Origin: Caldilineales bacterium
GTDB taxonomy: Bacteria > Chloroflexota > Anaerolineae > J102
Reading direction: 5' to 3'
NCBI GenBank assembly: GCA_019695115.1
Contig: JAIBAP010000038.1
Span: forward strand, 1-56,483
DNA length: 56,483 nucleotides
Shown: positions 34,302 to 44,112 of the stretch, in pieces
Layout: each line of letters begins with the position of its first letter
Numbering within the stretch: position 1 is the stretch's first letter
The notes under the pieces: generated by a model
The model's database searches: none
The model's input: only the letters and a program-made list of their open reading frames with translations
Told to the model about the DNA's origin: nothing
Position numbers and translations under genes: made by a program

Positions 34302-35549
34302 ATGCGTCCCCAACCACTTACAGTCCCATTTCGTCTCTCTCGCGTCGTGATCTTCGCCCTGGCCCTGGTCACGGCGCTTTTTGTGACTGCCTGCGGCGGT
34401 TCTCCTTCCCCCACCCCCACGCCCACCCGCACCCCCACCCCGCTCGAACCGACGGCCACCCCCACACCCGTCCCCACCAACACCCCACTCCCCACCGCCA
34501 CCCCCACGCCCACGGCCACGCCCGCCGGGACCGACACCCCCACCCCCACCGCCACCGCCACACCCACCTCCACCCCCGACCCGAACGTGATCAACCCGGC
34601 CGTGGATGCGGGCGTCTCGCCCTTCACCGGGCAGCGACTCGACCCGGCCATCCTCCAGCGCCGGCCGCTGGCGATCAAGATCGCCAACGACGAGATTGCG
34701 CACACCCGCCAGTCGGGTCTGAATCAGGCCGATATCAACGTCGAAAGCCGGGTGGAGTACAGCTACACACGCTATACTTCGCTCTTCCACAGCCAGGATG
34801 CACCGCGCGTCGGCCCAATTCGCAGCGCCCGCCTGATCGACCGCGACCTGCCGGTCATCTTCGACGCCATCCTCGGCTTCTCCGGCGCCGTCAAAGACGT
34901 GCGCGACCAGCTCTACAACTCCGATCTCAAGGATCAGATCATCGAGCAGGCGCTCAACGGCCCCTCCTACTACCGCGACCCCACCTGGGGGCCGCCCAAC
35001 AACCTCTTTGCCGACACCAGCGTGTTGCGCCGCACGGCCGAAGCTCGCGGCTGGAACACGCCACCCCAGTCACCCCTGAAAACCGTTTTCTCGGAAGCGC
35101 CTCCGGCCGGTGGTTCGCCTGCCACCAGCGTCAATGTCCCCTATCCGGTGCTGCCCGTAAATTGGCGCTACGACGCCGGCACAGGACGCTGGTTCCGGTG
35201 GGCCGGCGGCGAAGCGCACATCGATCAGGCCAGCGGCCAGCAGGTCAACGCCGCCAACGTCGTCGTCTTGGCCGCCAACCACGTCGTCACCCTGATCATC
35301 GAGCATGGCGACGTGCGCCAGGGCGAGGGCCAGAACTGCCGCAACTGTTCGGTCGAGATCCAGCTCTGGGGCGAAGGCCCGCTGAAAATCCTGCGCGACG
35401 GCATGGTCTACGAAGGCAAGTGGGTTCGCCCCGAACGCTTTGCTCCCTTCCGCTTCCTCGATGCCAATGGCAACGACATCCCGCTCAAGCCCGGCAACAG
35501 CTGGTGGCAGGTCGCGCCCCTGGAGTTGGCCGTGACGACGACGCCGTAA
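34302..35549 (+). CDS. DUF3048 (YerB-like) lipoprotein with Pro/Thr linker
   Basis: The protein has 415 residues from ATG 34302. A lipoprotein signal ends in LFVTACGG with Cys31. Residues 34-95 are a Thr/Pro-rich linker (TPTPTPTRTPTPL-like), then comes the DUF3048 domain: SPFTGQRLDPAIL, RPLAIKIANDEIAHTRQSG, SLFHSQDAPRVGPIRSAR and GPSYYRDP. A C-terminal part has PVNWRYDAGTGRWFRWAGG. B. subtilis YerB belongs to this family; the function is unknown but extracellular and membrane anchored. Confidence 0.9.
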   Translation: MRPQPLTVPFRLSRVVIFALALVTALFVTACGGSPSPTPTPTRTPTPLEPTATPTPVPTNTPLPTATPTPTATPAGTDTPTPTATATPTSTPDPNVINPAVDAGVSPFTGQRLDPAILQRRPLAIKIANDEIAHTRQSGLNQADINVESRVEYSYTRYTSLFHSQDAPRVGPIRSARLIDRDLPVIFDAILGFSGAVKDVRDQLYNSDLKDQIIEQALNGPSYYRDPTWGPPNNLFADTSVLRRTAEARGWNTPPQSPLKTVFSEAPPAGGSPATSVNVPYPVLPVNWRYDAGTGRWFRWAGGEAHIDQASGQQVNAANVVVLAANHVVTLIIEHGDVRQGEGQNCRNCSVEIQLWGEGPLKILRDGMVYEGKWVRPERFAPFRFLDANGNDIPLKPGNSWWQVAPLELAVTTTP

Positions 35550-35563
35550 TCGGAGGTTTCAGA

Positions 35564-35756
35564 ATGGTGACCGATACAATTCGCGAACTCGAAAACCGGT
35601 TGGCTGCTGGTGCAAGCCAGACGCCTGGGCAGCAGCGAATCGGACCTTTTGCGCGCCTATCCAACTTTGCGCGCTGAAGATCTGGCCAATGCCTGGGCTT
35701 ACCACCGGTCGCATCGAGAGGAAATCGAACAACAGATTATCAATCGCGCAACCTGA
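35564..35756 (+). pseudogene. Frameshifted DUF433-type antitoxin remnant
   Basis: ATG 35564, with GGAGG upstream, starts MVTDTIRELENRLAAGASQT but stops early. In another frame from about 35607 the sequence reads LLVQARRLGSSESDLLRAYP then TLRAEDLANAWAYHRSHREE to a TGA at 35754. That second part matches the C-terminal helices of DUF433 antitoxin-like proteins. A frameshift or small deletion between the two parts explains the break. No toxin gene is adjacent. Confidence 0.62.
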
Positions 35757-35798
35757 TAGTCCAAACATATCTTCTCGTTCTTCAAGGAGGAAGAACAC

Positions 35799-37064
35799 AT
35801 GACTACCACCGCAACGAAGCGGAGATACAGCGCCTCGGATGTCGCCAAGGCGCAGTTCAACAAGGCCATCGCCTATCTCGACCTGAAGGAAGACCTGGCC
35901 GAATACCTGATGACGCCCAAACGCGAGTTGATCGTCCACTTTCCGGTGATCATGGACGATGGCCGCGTGCAGATGTTCACCGGCTACCGCGTCCATCACA
36001 ACACCGTCAAAGGCCCCACCAAAGGCGGCATCCGCTACCATCCCGACGTGACGCTGGACGAAGTGCGGGCGCTGGCGATGTGGATGACCTGGAAGTGCGC
36101 CCTGATGAACCTTCCTTATGGGGGGGCCAAAGGCGGGGTGCAGGTGGATCCCAAACAACTCAGCAAGAACGAACTTCGCCACCTCACCCGGCGCTATGCC
36201 ACCGAAATCAGCATTCTCATCAGCCCGGAAGGCGATGTCCCTGCGCCCGATGTAGGCACCAACCCCGAAGTGATGGCCTGGATCATGGATACTTACTCCA
36301 TGCACCGCGGCTATAGCACGCCGGCCGTCGTCACCGGCAAACCGATCAGCATCGGCGGCTCGCAGGGACGCATCGAGGCCACCGGCACAGGGGTGATGTG
36401 CACCACCATCGAAGCGATGAAGCACATGCACCTGAACTCGACCGATACAGCCGTGGCGGTGCAGGGTTTTGGCAATGTCGGCTCGGTGGCGGCCCTGCGC
36501 ATGTGGGAACAGGGCTGCAAGATCGTGGCGTTGAGTGATGTCAACGGCGGCGTCTACAGCGAGCGCGGCCTCAATGTACGCGATGTCCTTCACCATCAGA
36601 AGGAAAACAACACGATCTCGAACTACCCCCAGGCCGACCAGATCAGCAACGAGGAACTGCTCACCTGCAAGTGCGATGTCCTCATCCCTGCCGCGCTCGA
36701 GGGCGTGGTGGACGAGCTGATTGCGCCGAATGTCAAGGCCAAATTGATCGCCGAAGGCGCCAACGGCCCCTGCACCACGGAGGGCGAGGCCATCTTGCTG
36801 GATAAAGGCGCCACCTTCGTCCCCGACATCCTCTGCAACGCCGGCGGCGTCACCGTCTCCTATTTCGAATGGGTGCAAGACCTCCAGGGTTTCTTCTGGA
36901 CCGAAGCGGAGATCAACGAACGCCTGCGCCGGCTGATGATCGAAAACTTCCATGCCGTGTGGGACACGGCCCTGGAGAAACGGATCGACATGCGCACCGC
37001 CGCCTACACCCTGGCCATCGGCCGCGTCGTCGATGCCATCGAGGTGCGCGGGATTTATCCGTAG
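35799..37064 (+). CDS. gdhA: Glutamate dehydrogenase (Glu/Leu/Phe/Val dehydrogenase family)
   Basis: The protein has 421 residues from ATG 35799 with an AAGGAGG ribosome site. Substrate and catalytic motifs are present: GPTKGGIRYHPDVT, MTWKCALMNLPYGGAKGG with the catalytic Lys, and PAPDVGTNPEVMAWIMDTYS. The NAD fold has VAVQGFGNVGSVAA. The length and motif style fit the hexameric 420-residue glutamate dehydrogenases of thermophilic and related bacteria, interconverting glutamate and 2-oxoglutarate with ammonia. It appears monocistronic and is convergent with a GT39 gene across a repeat array. Confidence 0.93.
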   Translation: MTTTATKRRYSASDVAKAQFNKAIAYLDLKEDLAEYLMTPKRELIVHFPVIMDDGRVQMFTGYRVHHNTVKGPTKGGIRYHPDVTLDEVRALAMWMTWKCALMNLPYGGAKGGVQVDPKQLSKNELRHLTRRYATEISILISPEGDVPAPDVGTNPEVMAWIMDTYSMHRGYSTPAVVTGKPISIGGSQGRIEATGTGVMCTTIEAMKHMHLNSTDTAVAVQGFGNVGSVAALRMWEQGCKIVALSDVNGGVYSERGLNVRDVLHHQKENNTISNYPQADQISNEELLTCKCDVLIPAALEGVVDELIAPNVKAKLIAEGANGPCTTEGEAILLDKGATFVPDILCNAGGVTVSYFEWVQDLQGFFWTEAEINERLRRLMIENFHAVWDTALEKRIDMRTAAYTLAIGRVVDAIEVRGIYP

Positions 37065-37065
37065 G

Positions 37066-37172
37066 GAAGGTAGACAAGTGGCAGGTGGCAAGTGGCAGGT
37101 AGGCAAGTGGCAGGTCGCTGACTGCTGACTACTTCCCTGTTTCCTTGTCTACTTGTCTACCTACCTACTTTT
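37066..37172. repeat. Heptanucleotide array (GGCAAGT/GGCAGGT) with palindromic ends
   Basis: Alternating GGCAAGT and GGCAGGT units (37078-37114) are followed by CTGACTG and CTTGTCTAC repeats. GGTAGACAAGT on the left pairs with ACTTGTCTACC on the right. The array fills the gap between the convergent gdhA and GT39 genes and could act as a bidirectional terminator. Confidence 0.8.
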
Positions 37173-39144
37173 CTACAAAAAACGGCCCCAAATCGATGGA
37201 ATCGCCGCCGGTGGCAAGCTGCGAGCGGCTGCCATCGGCGCGGCTGTAAAGCCCCACCCGCCAGCGATAGCTTCCGGCAGGGAGCTGCAGGCGGTAAGGC
37301 TGGATGAGGACATCGCCCGGCCACCAATCACGACTGAGCAGGGCCAGGCCATCCACCTGGCCCGCCCGCTCGCCCGTGGCTTCGTCCAGGACATGGTTGA
37401 AGGCCGTGAAATCACCGGCGCGGGTGGCGGCGGGCGGGTCGAGCACTTTCCAGATGAGTGTGACTTCCAGGGGCTGGCCGGCGCGGGCGTCGATGGGCAG
37501 CCGATAGCCCACCAGCGACAGACCGGCGTCGAACACGGCGGGCGGGTCGAGCGGCGTCACCCCCAGCTCTTCCAGGTTGGCGGGCGGGAGTTCAAAGAGT
37601 CGGGCGGGCGGCAGGCCGGCAGCCATCTGGCCCGACCAGACCCCATCGCCCAGCGCTTCCAGCCGGGCTGCGGTCTCGGCATCTTCTATCGTCCACAGGT
37701 AGAGGCTTGGCCGCTCGGCGGCGAGAAGCAGGGCCGGGGGCGAGGTGGGGGCGACGAAACGGGCAAACGGTGGGTTGCCGATCAGGGTGGCGATGGCGGC
37801 AGGGTCGCTCTGTTGGCCGGGGTCCACGCCGCGCACGGCCACGCGCACCTGGTCGGTTCCCAGCCGTCTGGCATGGAGGCGCGTCTCGGCCATGACCTGC
37901 TGCCAACGGCCCAGCGGCACGCCAAAGGCTTCGGCGCCAGCGCCCTGCTGGATCGCCTGACTGACCTCGGCATAGCTCCAGACCCAGATCAGGAGGACGG
38001 TGACGGCGGTTGCTGCCATCACCGCCATTCGGCCCTGAACCGGCAGGCGGACGGTCATAGCCTCCAGACCGAGGGCGAAGAAGATCGCCGGTAGGGGCAG
38101 GAGTACGGTCCAATACTGGGGATAGAGGCGGAACGGGCCGAGCGCCAGCAGGAGCAGCGGCCCGATCAGCCAGGCCAGGAGGAGGATCGCCCCCCGACGA
38201 CGCTGCGGGCGCTTCAACCAAAGCACGGTGCGGCCTAACCCGATCACAACCAACGCCAGGACCAGCCAGGCCAGCCAATCGCCGCTGCGCCACCACAGGT
38301 TGGCCGCCGATGGCAGCCCGGTGAGGCCGGCCACCCCCGCCCCACCCAACACCTGCCAGGCCGAATGCCAGCGGTCGAAAAAGGCGTCGCTGGCGGCGGC
38401 CGGGGCCAGGCCGCCCAGCGCCGCCGCCAAATCGCCGCTATGCTTCGCCAGACCGAGCCTCGTCCACGTCGCCAGCCCCCACACGTAGGGAAGTAGCAAG
38501 AGAGCCGCTGCCGCTGCTCCCCAGGCCGTCCAGCGTTGGCGCCAACGCCGGGGCGCCACCAGCAGCGCCGCCAACCAACTGGCCGCCTGCACAAGCGCCA
38601 ACACGTGGGCCAGAACCTGCAAAGCCGCCAGCACCGGGAACCAGAACGCCGTCCGGCTGCGGACGCGCACCACCACCTGCCAGGCCACCCACAGCAAGGC
38701 GACGCTGAACACGACCTGGATGTGCGCCCAGAGTTTGCGGTCATAGAGCACCAACCAGGGATGGACGGCCATGTAAAGCGCCGCCAGCCAGCCCAAACGA
38801 CGGCCGCCAATCTGCCGGGCGAGGGCGTAGGTCAGGGCCACGGCCATGACGCCGAGCGCCCCCACCATCCATACCGCCGCCTCCGGCCGACGGACGAAAG
38901 CCAGCGGCGCGGCCAGAAGCCAGGCGTCGAAAGCCGAACGAGGGACGCCCACCGAGGTGCCGCCGCTCAGCAGCGGCAGATCGCCGCCCTGGACGATGGC
39001 CAGCGCCATGCCGGTGATGTGCGCTTCGTCGTACTTGAACTCCACCAGCCCCAGATCGAGCCAGCGCAGGGCTGCCGCCAGCAGCAACACGCCCACGATC
39101 GCCAACCGTTGCCAAAGCAGGCCGACCATCCGCTCGCTGTTCAT
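37165..39144 (-). CDS. GT39-like polytopic glycosyltransferase with beta-rich C-terminal domain
   Basis: The protein has 659 residues. After the first helix comes EFKYDEAHITGMALAI, the acidic loop expected for lipid-phosphate-sugar-dependent GT-C enzymes. Around ten more membrane helices run to residue 410. The soluble C-terminal part (about 420-659) ends in a beta-rich segment (LSLVGYRLPIDARAGQPLEVTL, with breaks, to YRWRVGLYS) like that in the GT39 protein at 53476. It is divergent from miaB across about 210 bases with no other feature seen. Confidence 0.83.
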   Translation of the reverse strand: MNSERMVGLLWQRLAIVGVLLLAAALRWLDLGLVEFKYDEAHITGMALAIVQGGDLPLLSGGTSVGVPRSAFDAWLLAAPLAFVRRPEAAVWMVGALGVMAVALTYALARQIGGRRLGWLAALYMAVHPWLVLYDRKLWAHIQVVFSVALLWVAWQVVVRVRSRTAFWFPVLAALQVLAHVLALVQAASWLAALLVAPRRWRQRWTAWGAAAAALLLLPYVWGLATWTRLGLAKHSGDLAAALGGLAPAAASDAFFDRWHSAWQVLGGAGVAGLTGLPSAANLWWRSGDWLAWLVLALVVIGLGRTVLWLKRPQRRRGAILLLAWLIGPLLLLALGPFRLYPQYWTVLLPLPAIFFALGLEAMTVRLPVQGRMAVMAATAVTVLLIWVWSYAEVSQAIQQGAGAEAFGVPLGRWQQVMAETRLHARRLGTDQVRVAVRGVDPGQQSDPAAIATLIGNPPFARFVAPTSPPALLLAAERPSLYLWTIEDAETAARLEALGDGVWSGQMAAGLPPARLFELPPANLEELGVTPLDPPAVFDAGLSLVGYRLPIDARAGQPLEVTLIWKVLDPPAATRAGDFTAFNHVLDEATGERAGQVDGLALLSRDWWPGDVLIQPYRLQLPAGSYRWRVGLYSRADGSRSQLATGGDSIDLGPFFVEK

Positions 39145-39353
39145 GGCGCGATGTCCGCCGCAAAGTGTTCCATGCGCCGATGATACCCGCCCGGCTGCGG
39201 ATCGAGCAATTCCGCCCGGCTGCCCGGCTGCCCGGCTGCCTGCTGGCCGGCTGGTCTTTGGCTCCGCCCGGCTGGCCTGCTATAATCCCCCCTCCATCAA
39301 CCCATCCACCTTCGCATCTGGCCCCGCCTACACGGGAGCGCCACGGAGCAATC

Positions 39354-40730
39354 ATGAACAAATACCATATCTGGACCATCGGCTGCCAGATGAACGTGGC
39401 CGATTCCACGCACGTGGGGGCCGAGCTAGAAAAGCTGGGCCTGGAACCAACCGCCGACATCGACGACGCCGATATCGTCGTCCTCAATACCTGTGTGGTG
39501 CGCCAAAGCGCCGAAGACAAAGCCGCGGGCAAACTGGGGGCGCTGCGACACTGGCGACAAACCCAACCCGACCGCACCCTGGCCCTGATGGGCTGCATGG
39601 TGGGCGTCAAGCCATCGCCCCGGCTGACCGCCGCCTATCCCTGGGTCGATGTCTTCATGGGGCCGAGCGAGGCGGCGCCGCTGGTCGATTATCTGCGCAA
39701 CCGCGCTGTGGACGAAGAATTGGCCGCCATCGAACGCCAACAACTCGCCCGCCGCTACCAGGTGCAGGACGGCGTCTACCCGACCGCCTCACTCAAACAC
39801 CTGGCTTTGCTCGGCGAGGCCCCGGTGGCCGCCCATGTCCCGGTCGTCTACGGCTGCTCGCACGCCTGCACCTTCTGCATCATCCCCTTCCGCCGCGGCA
39901 TCGAGCGCAGTCGCCCGCTGCCCGAGATCGTGCAAGAAGTCCGGGGGCTGGTGGCGCAGGGCGTGCGCGAGGTCACGCTGTTGGGCCAGATTGTCGATCG
40001 CTACGGCTACGATTGGGACGGCTCGCCCAACCTGGTCGATTTGCTGCGGGCGGTCAACGACGTCGACGGCCTCGAGCGCATCCGCTTCCTCACCAGCCAC
40101 CCCAACTATATGAGCGATAGCTTGCTGGAAGCAGTGGCCCGTTTGCCCAAGGTTATGCCCCACATCGAAGTCCCCATCCAGGCGGGCGCTGACGAGGTGT
40201 TGGCCCGGATGAAGCGCGGCTACACGTCCGCCGACTATCGCCGGCTGGTGCAGCGCATCCGCCAGATCGTGCCGGGCGCCGCCATCCACACCGACATCAT
40301 CGTCGGTTTCCCCGGCGAGACCGAGGCCCAGTTCCAGCAAACCTATGACGTGCTGGAAGAACTGCGGCTGGACAAGGCCCATCTGGCCCGCTACAGCCCT
40401 CGCCCCGGCACCGTCAGCGCCCGGCGGATGGAGGACGATGTGCCGGACGAAGAAAAACGCCGCCGCCACGCCCTGCTCGAAGAACAACACGAACGCATCA
40501 GCGCCGACCTCAACCGGCGTTGGCTGGGCAAGCAGGTGCAGGTGCTGGTCGAGGACAAACACAAGGGCAAGTGGCGGGGCCGCACCCCTCAGAACCGGCT
40601 TGTCTTCCTGGACGATGCCGCCGATCGGCGCGGGCAGGTGCTGGAGGTGGAGATCACCTGGACGGGGCCGTGGAGTATGCAGGCGTGGCTGCCACAGCCG
40701 GCGGCGCTGGAGACCATCGCCCTGGTCTGA
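39354..40730 (+). CDS. miaB: MiaB-like tRNA-2-methylthio-N6-(dimethylallyl)adenosine synthase
   Basis: The protein has 458 residues from ATG 39354 with CGGAG upstream. The UPF0004 domain begins MNKYHIWTIGCQMNVADS, with auxiliary-cluster cysteines at GCQMN, NTCVVR and GCMVG. The radical-SAM motif is YGCSHACTFCIIPFRRG (CxxxCxxC). A TRAM domain (about 385-440) follows. The family methylthiolates adenosine 37 of tRNAs or, in paralogues, other targets; the overall layout and GCQMN start favour MiaB over MtaB or RimO. Confidence 0.9.
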   Translation: MNKYHIWTIGCQMNVADSTHVGAELEKLGLEPTADIDDADIVVLNTCVVRQSAEDKAAGKLGALRHWRQTQPDRTLALMGCMVGVKPSPRLTAAYPWVDVFMGPSEAAPLVDYLRNRAVDEELAAIERQQLARRYQVQDGVYPTASLKHLALLGEAPVAAHVPVVYGCSHACTFCIIPFRRGIERSRPLPEIVQEVRGLVAQGVREVTLLGQIVDRYGYDWDGSPNLVDLLRAVNDVDGLERIRFLTSHPNYMSDSLLEAVARLPKVMPHIEVPIQAGADEVLARMKRGYTSADYRRLVQRIRQIVPGAAIHTDIIVGFPGETEAQFQQTYDVLEELRLDKAHLARYSPRPGTVSARRMEDDVPDEEKRRRHALLEEQHERISADLNRRWLGKQVQVLVEDKHKGKWRGRTPQNRLVFLDDAADRRGQVLEVEITWTGPWSMQAWLPQPAALETIALV

Positions 40731-40764
40731 TGCTGATACGAGCGCAGGGCAACGTCCACCGCCC

Positions 40765-40801
40765 AAAAACAGGCCCCTGCGCTTGCAGCCAGGGGCCTGT
40801 T
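40765..40801 (-). terminator. Rho-independent terminator after the LysM protein gene
   Basis: AACAGGCCCCTG and CAGGGGCCTGTT form a 12-bp perfect stem around ten bases. Read on the minus strand it is followed by a T-run (AAAAA at 40765-40769 on plus). It lies just beyond the LysM gene stop and between convergent genes. Confidence 0.85.
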
Positions 40802-40824
40802 CACGGTCGGAGAACGAGCGATGC

Positions 40825-42399
40825 CTACTTGCCGGCCGGCATCGGCCCGCAGGGCACGTCGAGCACCTGTTTCGGATAGATCAGGCGGGGGTTCTTGATC
40901 CCGTTTGCCTTCGCCAGCGCCTTCACCGTGGTGTGATAGTGCCTGGCGATGCCGCTGAGGGTGTCGCCGCGCTTGACGACATAGGTGCAGACCGACGGCG
41001 GGGGAGGCGGCGGGGTGACGCCATCCGCAACCCAATGGCATTTGCGCAGTTGCACATCGTCGAAGTCGAAGTCTACCTCACGTTCGACCGTGGCCCACTT
41101 CTTCAGCCCGAGCAGGTACAGCACGAGCTTGTCGGATGAGGCGGTGAAGGTGGTGGAGTAGCTGCTGTAGCTGCCCGGTGCGGTGCGCACCGAGATGCCG
41201 GAAACGGGCATCCCCCAGCGCCCACTGAGATCGGCGAGCGAGGCAATCGGCCCATCGCCGGTGCGGTAGCCCCAATGCACTTCGTAGCGATTGGCGTCCT
41301 CGTCGGCGTGCGCGGCTTCCTCGCGGATCATCGACCTGGCGCTGAACTGGTAGATGGCGCCCTTCTCCAGCCACCACACACGCTGGTAGATGCCGATCCA
41401 GCGGTCGGGCTGGGTGGCGCTCATGCCTTTGCTGTTGATCTCGAGCAGTTGCGCGTGTTTGCCCTCGGCCACCACCGGCGCCCAGGTGTCATCGTAGTAG
41501 CCGTAGTTGGCGGCGCCGCCGTTGTGATAGGCCGTCCAGTATTTGGCTGTGCCGTAGGCGTCGAAGCCGCCCTCGAAGTTGCCGTTGGCCAGCAGGTTGG
41601 GGCCGTCGCACACCAGTTGCGGTTTGGGAATGACTACCGGCGGCAGAGGCGGGTGGGTCGGGTGCAACGGTGGGGGTGGTGGGGGTTCTGGCAGCGGTTG
41701 CGGCTCGGGGTGATGCGGAAGCCCCGGTCTGCCCGGCAGCGGGCCTGTCAACGAGATGGCGTCGAAGTCGAAATCCACCTCGCGGTTCCAATCGCCCCAC
41801 TTCATGCGGCCGGCGATGAAGACCGTGAGCACGTCGCCCGTTGCCTTGATCGGGAGAGAAACATCATAGTAGCCGCTGGGATTGGCCCGGTCCTGGATCG
41901 GCCCGGCATTGACCTCCTGCCAGCTCGCTTTCGACCAGTCGGTGCCGCCATCCTGGCTCAGACCAACCAAAACGACATAGCGCCAGGGGTCGCCGCCGGC
42001 CGCCAAATCATCGGCGCGCATCAGCGCCTTGAACTTGAGCTGATAGACCTGGCCTTTCACGACATGGACGGTCTGATAGATGCCGGCGGTGCTGTTGGCG
42101 TCGGCTGCATCCTTCTTGGTGTTGATCTCGATCAGCTGGGCGTGTTTGCCGACCACCACCGGCGCCCAACCCTCATCATAGAAACCATACCCGGCCCGGC
42201 CGCCAGAGGTGAAACAGCCCCAGGCGGTGCCAACAGCGCCGCAACCGCCCGTAGCTGCAAAACCGCCCTCGAAATCGCCATTCTTCAGCAATTCGCCGGT
42301 TGGGGCGTTCTTTGCTACCGAAGTGACGATCACGGCCACAAGCATCACCATCAGGGCTAAAGACAGTGCGACCGCAAGCGTACGATTCTTGAACTTCAT
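40825..42399 (-). CDS. Secreted LysM protein with two carbohydrate-binding-like modules
   Basis: The protein has 524 residues from ATG 42399 with GGAGGCGG upstream. An N-terminal membrane/signal segment is at 12-30 ([19 protein letters not shown]). Two homologous beta-sandwich-like modules follow, each starting with [11 protein letters not shown] or [11 protein letters not shown] and ending with [11 protein letters not shown] or [11 protein letters not shown], like CBM4/CBM9-type or DUF642-like modules. They are joined by a long Pro/His linker. The C-terminus has a proline spacer and one LysM motif ([17 protein letters not shown]) that binds peptidoglycan GlcNAc. It likely sits on the cell wall and binds a polysaccharide. 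The dispersed palindromic element lies about 70 bases upstream. Confidence 0.82.
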   Translation of the reverse strand: MKFKNRTLAVALSLALMVMLVAVIVTSVAKNAPTGELLKNGDFEGGFAATGGCGAVGTAWGCFTSGGRAGYGFYDEGWAPVVVGKHAQLIEINTKKDAADANSTAGIYQTVHVVKGQVYQLKFKALMRADDLAAGGDPWRYVVLVGLSQDGGTDWSKASWQEVNAGPIQDRANPSGYYDVSLPIKATGDVLTVFIAGRMKWGDWNREVDFDFDAISLTGPLPGRPGLPHHPEPQPLPEPPPPPPLHPTHPPLPPVVIPKPQLVCDGPNLLANGNFEGGFDAYGTAKYWTAYHNGGAANYGYYDDTWAPVVAEGKHAQLLEINSKGMSATQPDRWIGIYQRVWWLEKGAIYQFSARSMIREEAAHADEDANRYEVHWGYRTGDGPIASLADLSGRWGMPVSGISVRTAPGSYSSYSTTFTASSDKLVLYLLGLKKWATVEREVDFDFDDVQLRKCHWVADGVTPPPPPPSVCTYVVKRGDTLSGIARHYHTTVKALAKANGIKNPRLIYPKQVLDVPCGPMPAGK

Positions 42400-42440
42400 T
42401 GTCCGCCTCCTTGAACAGAGTTCTGATTGCGAGAACGAGT

Positions 42441-42560
42441 GGAGGTGCGACGCACTTTCCACTTTGGAGGTGCGACGCACTGCGCGAGCGCAAATGACTC
42501 GGGTTTCAGCACAATGCAGGTCCTGAAGTCGCTCAAAGTGCGTCGCACCTGAACTGATAC
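42441..42560. repeat. Dispersed 92-bp palindromic element, copy B, with duplicated end
   Basis: 42469-42560 matches copy A (15297-15388) at about 85 of 92 positions. Its ends GGTGCGACGCACT and AGTGCGTCGCACC are a perfect 13-bp inverted repeat. An extra copy of the left end (GGAGGTGCGACGCACT) lies at 42441-42456, 25 bases before the main one. The element is upstream of the LysM gene but in the opposite reading orientation relative to copy A and its gene. Confidence 0.9.
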
Positions 42561-42729
42561 TTGATCCCGATGAAACCTGCTAATAGCTCAAGAATAGCAG
42601 AAAACGCGGGCGCTGTCAAGCACTTTGCGACAAAAGCGCGCGAAATTCTGGACAAATAGCGCGCGCGGGGAAGTGCGTGTTCCGTCGCTCGCGCACCCCA
42701 GCAGTCCCACAGGATGGCCCGACGAAAAC

Positions 42730-42884
42730 GCCTCACGCTTCACGCTTCACGTTTCACGCCTCACGCTTCACGTTTCACGTTTCACGCTTCACGCTTCACG
42801 CCTCACGCCTCACGCTTCACGCCTCACGCTTCACGTTTCACGCCTCACGCTTTCACGGAACACGGAACACGCAACACGCAACAA
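42730..42884. repeat. Heptanucleotide array, CACGCTT/CACGTTT/CACGCCT type
   Basis: More than twenty 7-base units of CACGYYT run in tandem, passing into CACGGAA and CACGCAA units at the end. This is the longest pure array in the window. It lies between the GT4 gene end and the LysM gene region. Confidence 0.95.
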
Positions 42885-42894
42885 ACCTCACATC

Positions 42895-44112
42895 TCACCC
42901 CTCCTCCCCCAACACCCGCCGATAACACGCCAACGTCAGATCGGCAATGTGATCCCAGTTGAAATCACGTTGCGCCGCCGCCTGCGCCTGCTGCGCCCGC
43001 ACGGACGCGGCTTCGGGGTGGCGCAGGACATCGAGGATGCCCTCGGCCAGGGACTGCGCCTGGCCAGGGGCCACGCACAGCCCCGTCTCGCCCGGCGCCA
43101 CCACCTCGCCCAGCCCGCTGCCCGCCGCCACCACCACCGGCGTCCCCGCCGCCATCGCCTCCAGCGCCACGATGCCAAACGGTTCGTAGCGGCTGGGGAA
43201 GATGGCCACATCCGCCACCGCATACATCTGATTGCGTGTCTCGTCATCGATAAATCCCGCCAGATGGACATGGGCCGCCAGACCCAGGCGGGCAATGGCT
43301 GCTTGCAGGTCAGGCAGCAGGCTGCCCTTGCCGGCAATGACGGCGCGAGCGCCGGGAAACTCCCGCAAGATGGCCGGCATGGCCTCCACCAGCAGGTCGG
43401 CGCCCTTCTCCCACACCAGCCGCCCGACGTTGAAGATCAGCGCCTCGTCGGCGCCCGCCCACTGTGCCCGAAAAGCCGCCAGTTCCCCGCGCTGCTGGCG
43501 CAGACCGGCGTAGGCTTCGGCCTCGACGCCATTGGCGATGACCACCACCCGCTCGGCCTCGGCGCCCAGCTCGCGAATGACCTCGTTGCGCATGAAATGG
43601 CTACAGGCGATGATGGCATCGGCATGTTTTGCCAGGTAGCTCTCGGCCCTGTGGATGCGCTGATTGATGTCGGCCGTGAGATTGCCCGACATCCGGCCCC
43701 ATTCGGTGGCGTGCAAGGTGGCCACGAGCGGGATGCCAAAACGCTGCTGCAGGTTGTTGGCCGCAAAGCCCACCAGCCAATCGTGGGCGTGGATCAGGTC
43801 GAAGTGTTCGCCGGACTCGATCCAGCCGGCGATGACGGCGGCGAGGGCGTCATTCATCTGCCAGATCTGATCGACGAAATCAGCGCCATCGCGCGGGCGC
43901 GGGGCCTCGACACGACGGATATGGCCGTACGGTCCAACTATCTCCTGGGCAGGCCAGGCGGAGTCGTAGCGCGGCAACACAAGGTCAACCTGGGTTCGCC
44001 GACTGAGGCGCGGGACAAGGGCGCGAACATGGGCGCCCAAACCGCCCACCCGGTTGAATTCGTATTCGGTGGCGAGCATGAGAACATGCGGCAAGGAAGC
44101 GGCTTTGTTCAT
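42895..44112 (-). CDS. Family 4 glycosyltransferase (glycogen synthase-like)
   Basis: The protein has 405 residues. The N-terminal half has MLATEYEFNRVGGLGAHVRAL, matching the starch/glycogen synthase KxGGL-type glycine loop, and FDLIHAHDWLVGFAA. The C-terminal half has IFNVGRLVWEKGADLLVEA and PSRYEPFGIVALEAMAAGTPVV, the EX7E donor-binding signature of GT4 enzymes. It transfers a hexose from a nucleotide sugar; glucan or glycolipid synthesis are both possible. Its start overlaps the binding-lipoprotein stop by four bases (ATGA). Confidence 0.88.
   Translation of the reverse strand: MNKAASLPHVLMLATEYEFNRVGGLGAHVRALVPRLSRRTQVDLVLPRYDSAWPAQEIVGPYGHIRRVEAPRPRDGADFVDQIWQMNDALAAVIAGWIESGEHFDLIHAHDWLVGFAANNLQQRFGIPLVATLHATEWGRMSGNLTADINQRIHRAESYLAKHADAIIACSHFMRNEVIRELGAEAERVVVIANGVEAEAYAGLRQQRGELAAFRAQWAGADEALIFNVGRLVWEKGADLLVEAMPAILREFPGARAVIAGKGSLLPDLQAAIARLGLAAHVHLAGFIDDETRNQMYAVADVAIFPSRYEPFGIVALEAMAAGTPVVVAAGSGLGEVVAPGETGLCVAPGQAQSLAEGILDVLRHPEAASVRAQQAQAAAQRDFNWDHIADLTLACYRRVLGEEG

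Larger units (their letters stand above)
42400..42894. other. Intergenic region with dispersed element and heptanucleotide array
   Basis: These 495 bases hold the LysM gene leader, the 92-bp palindromic element (copy B), an AT-mixed stretch at 42560-42660 with no gene, and the CACGCTT array. Short open frames across the array are periodic artefacts. Confidence 0.8.
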
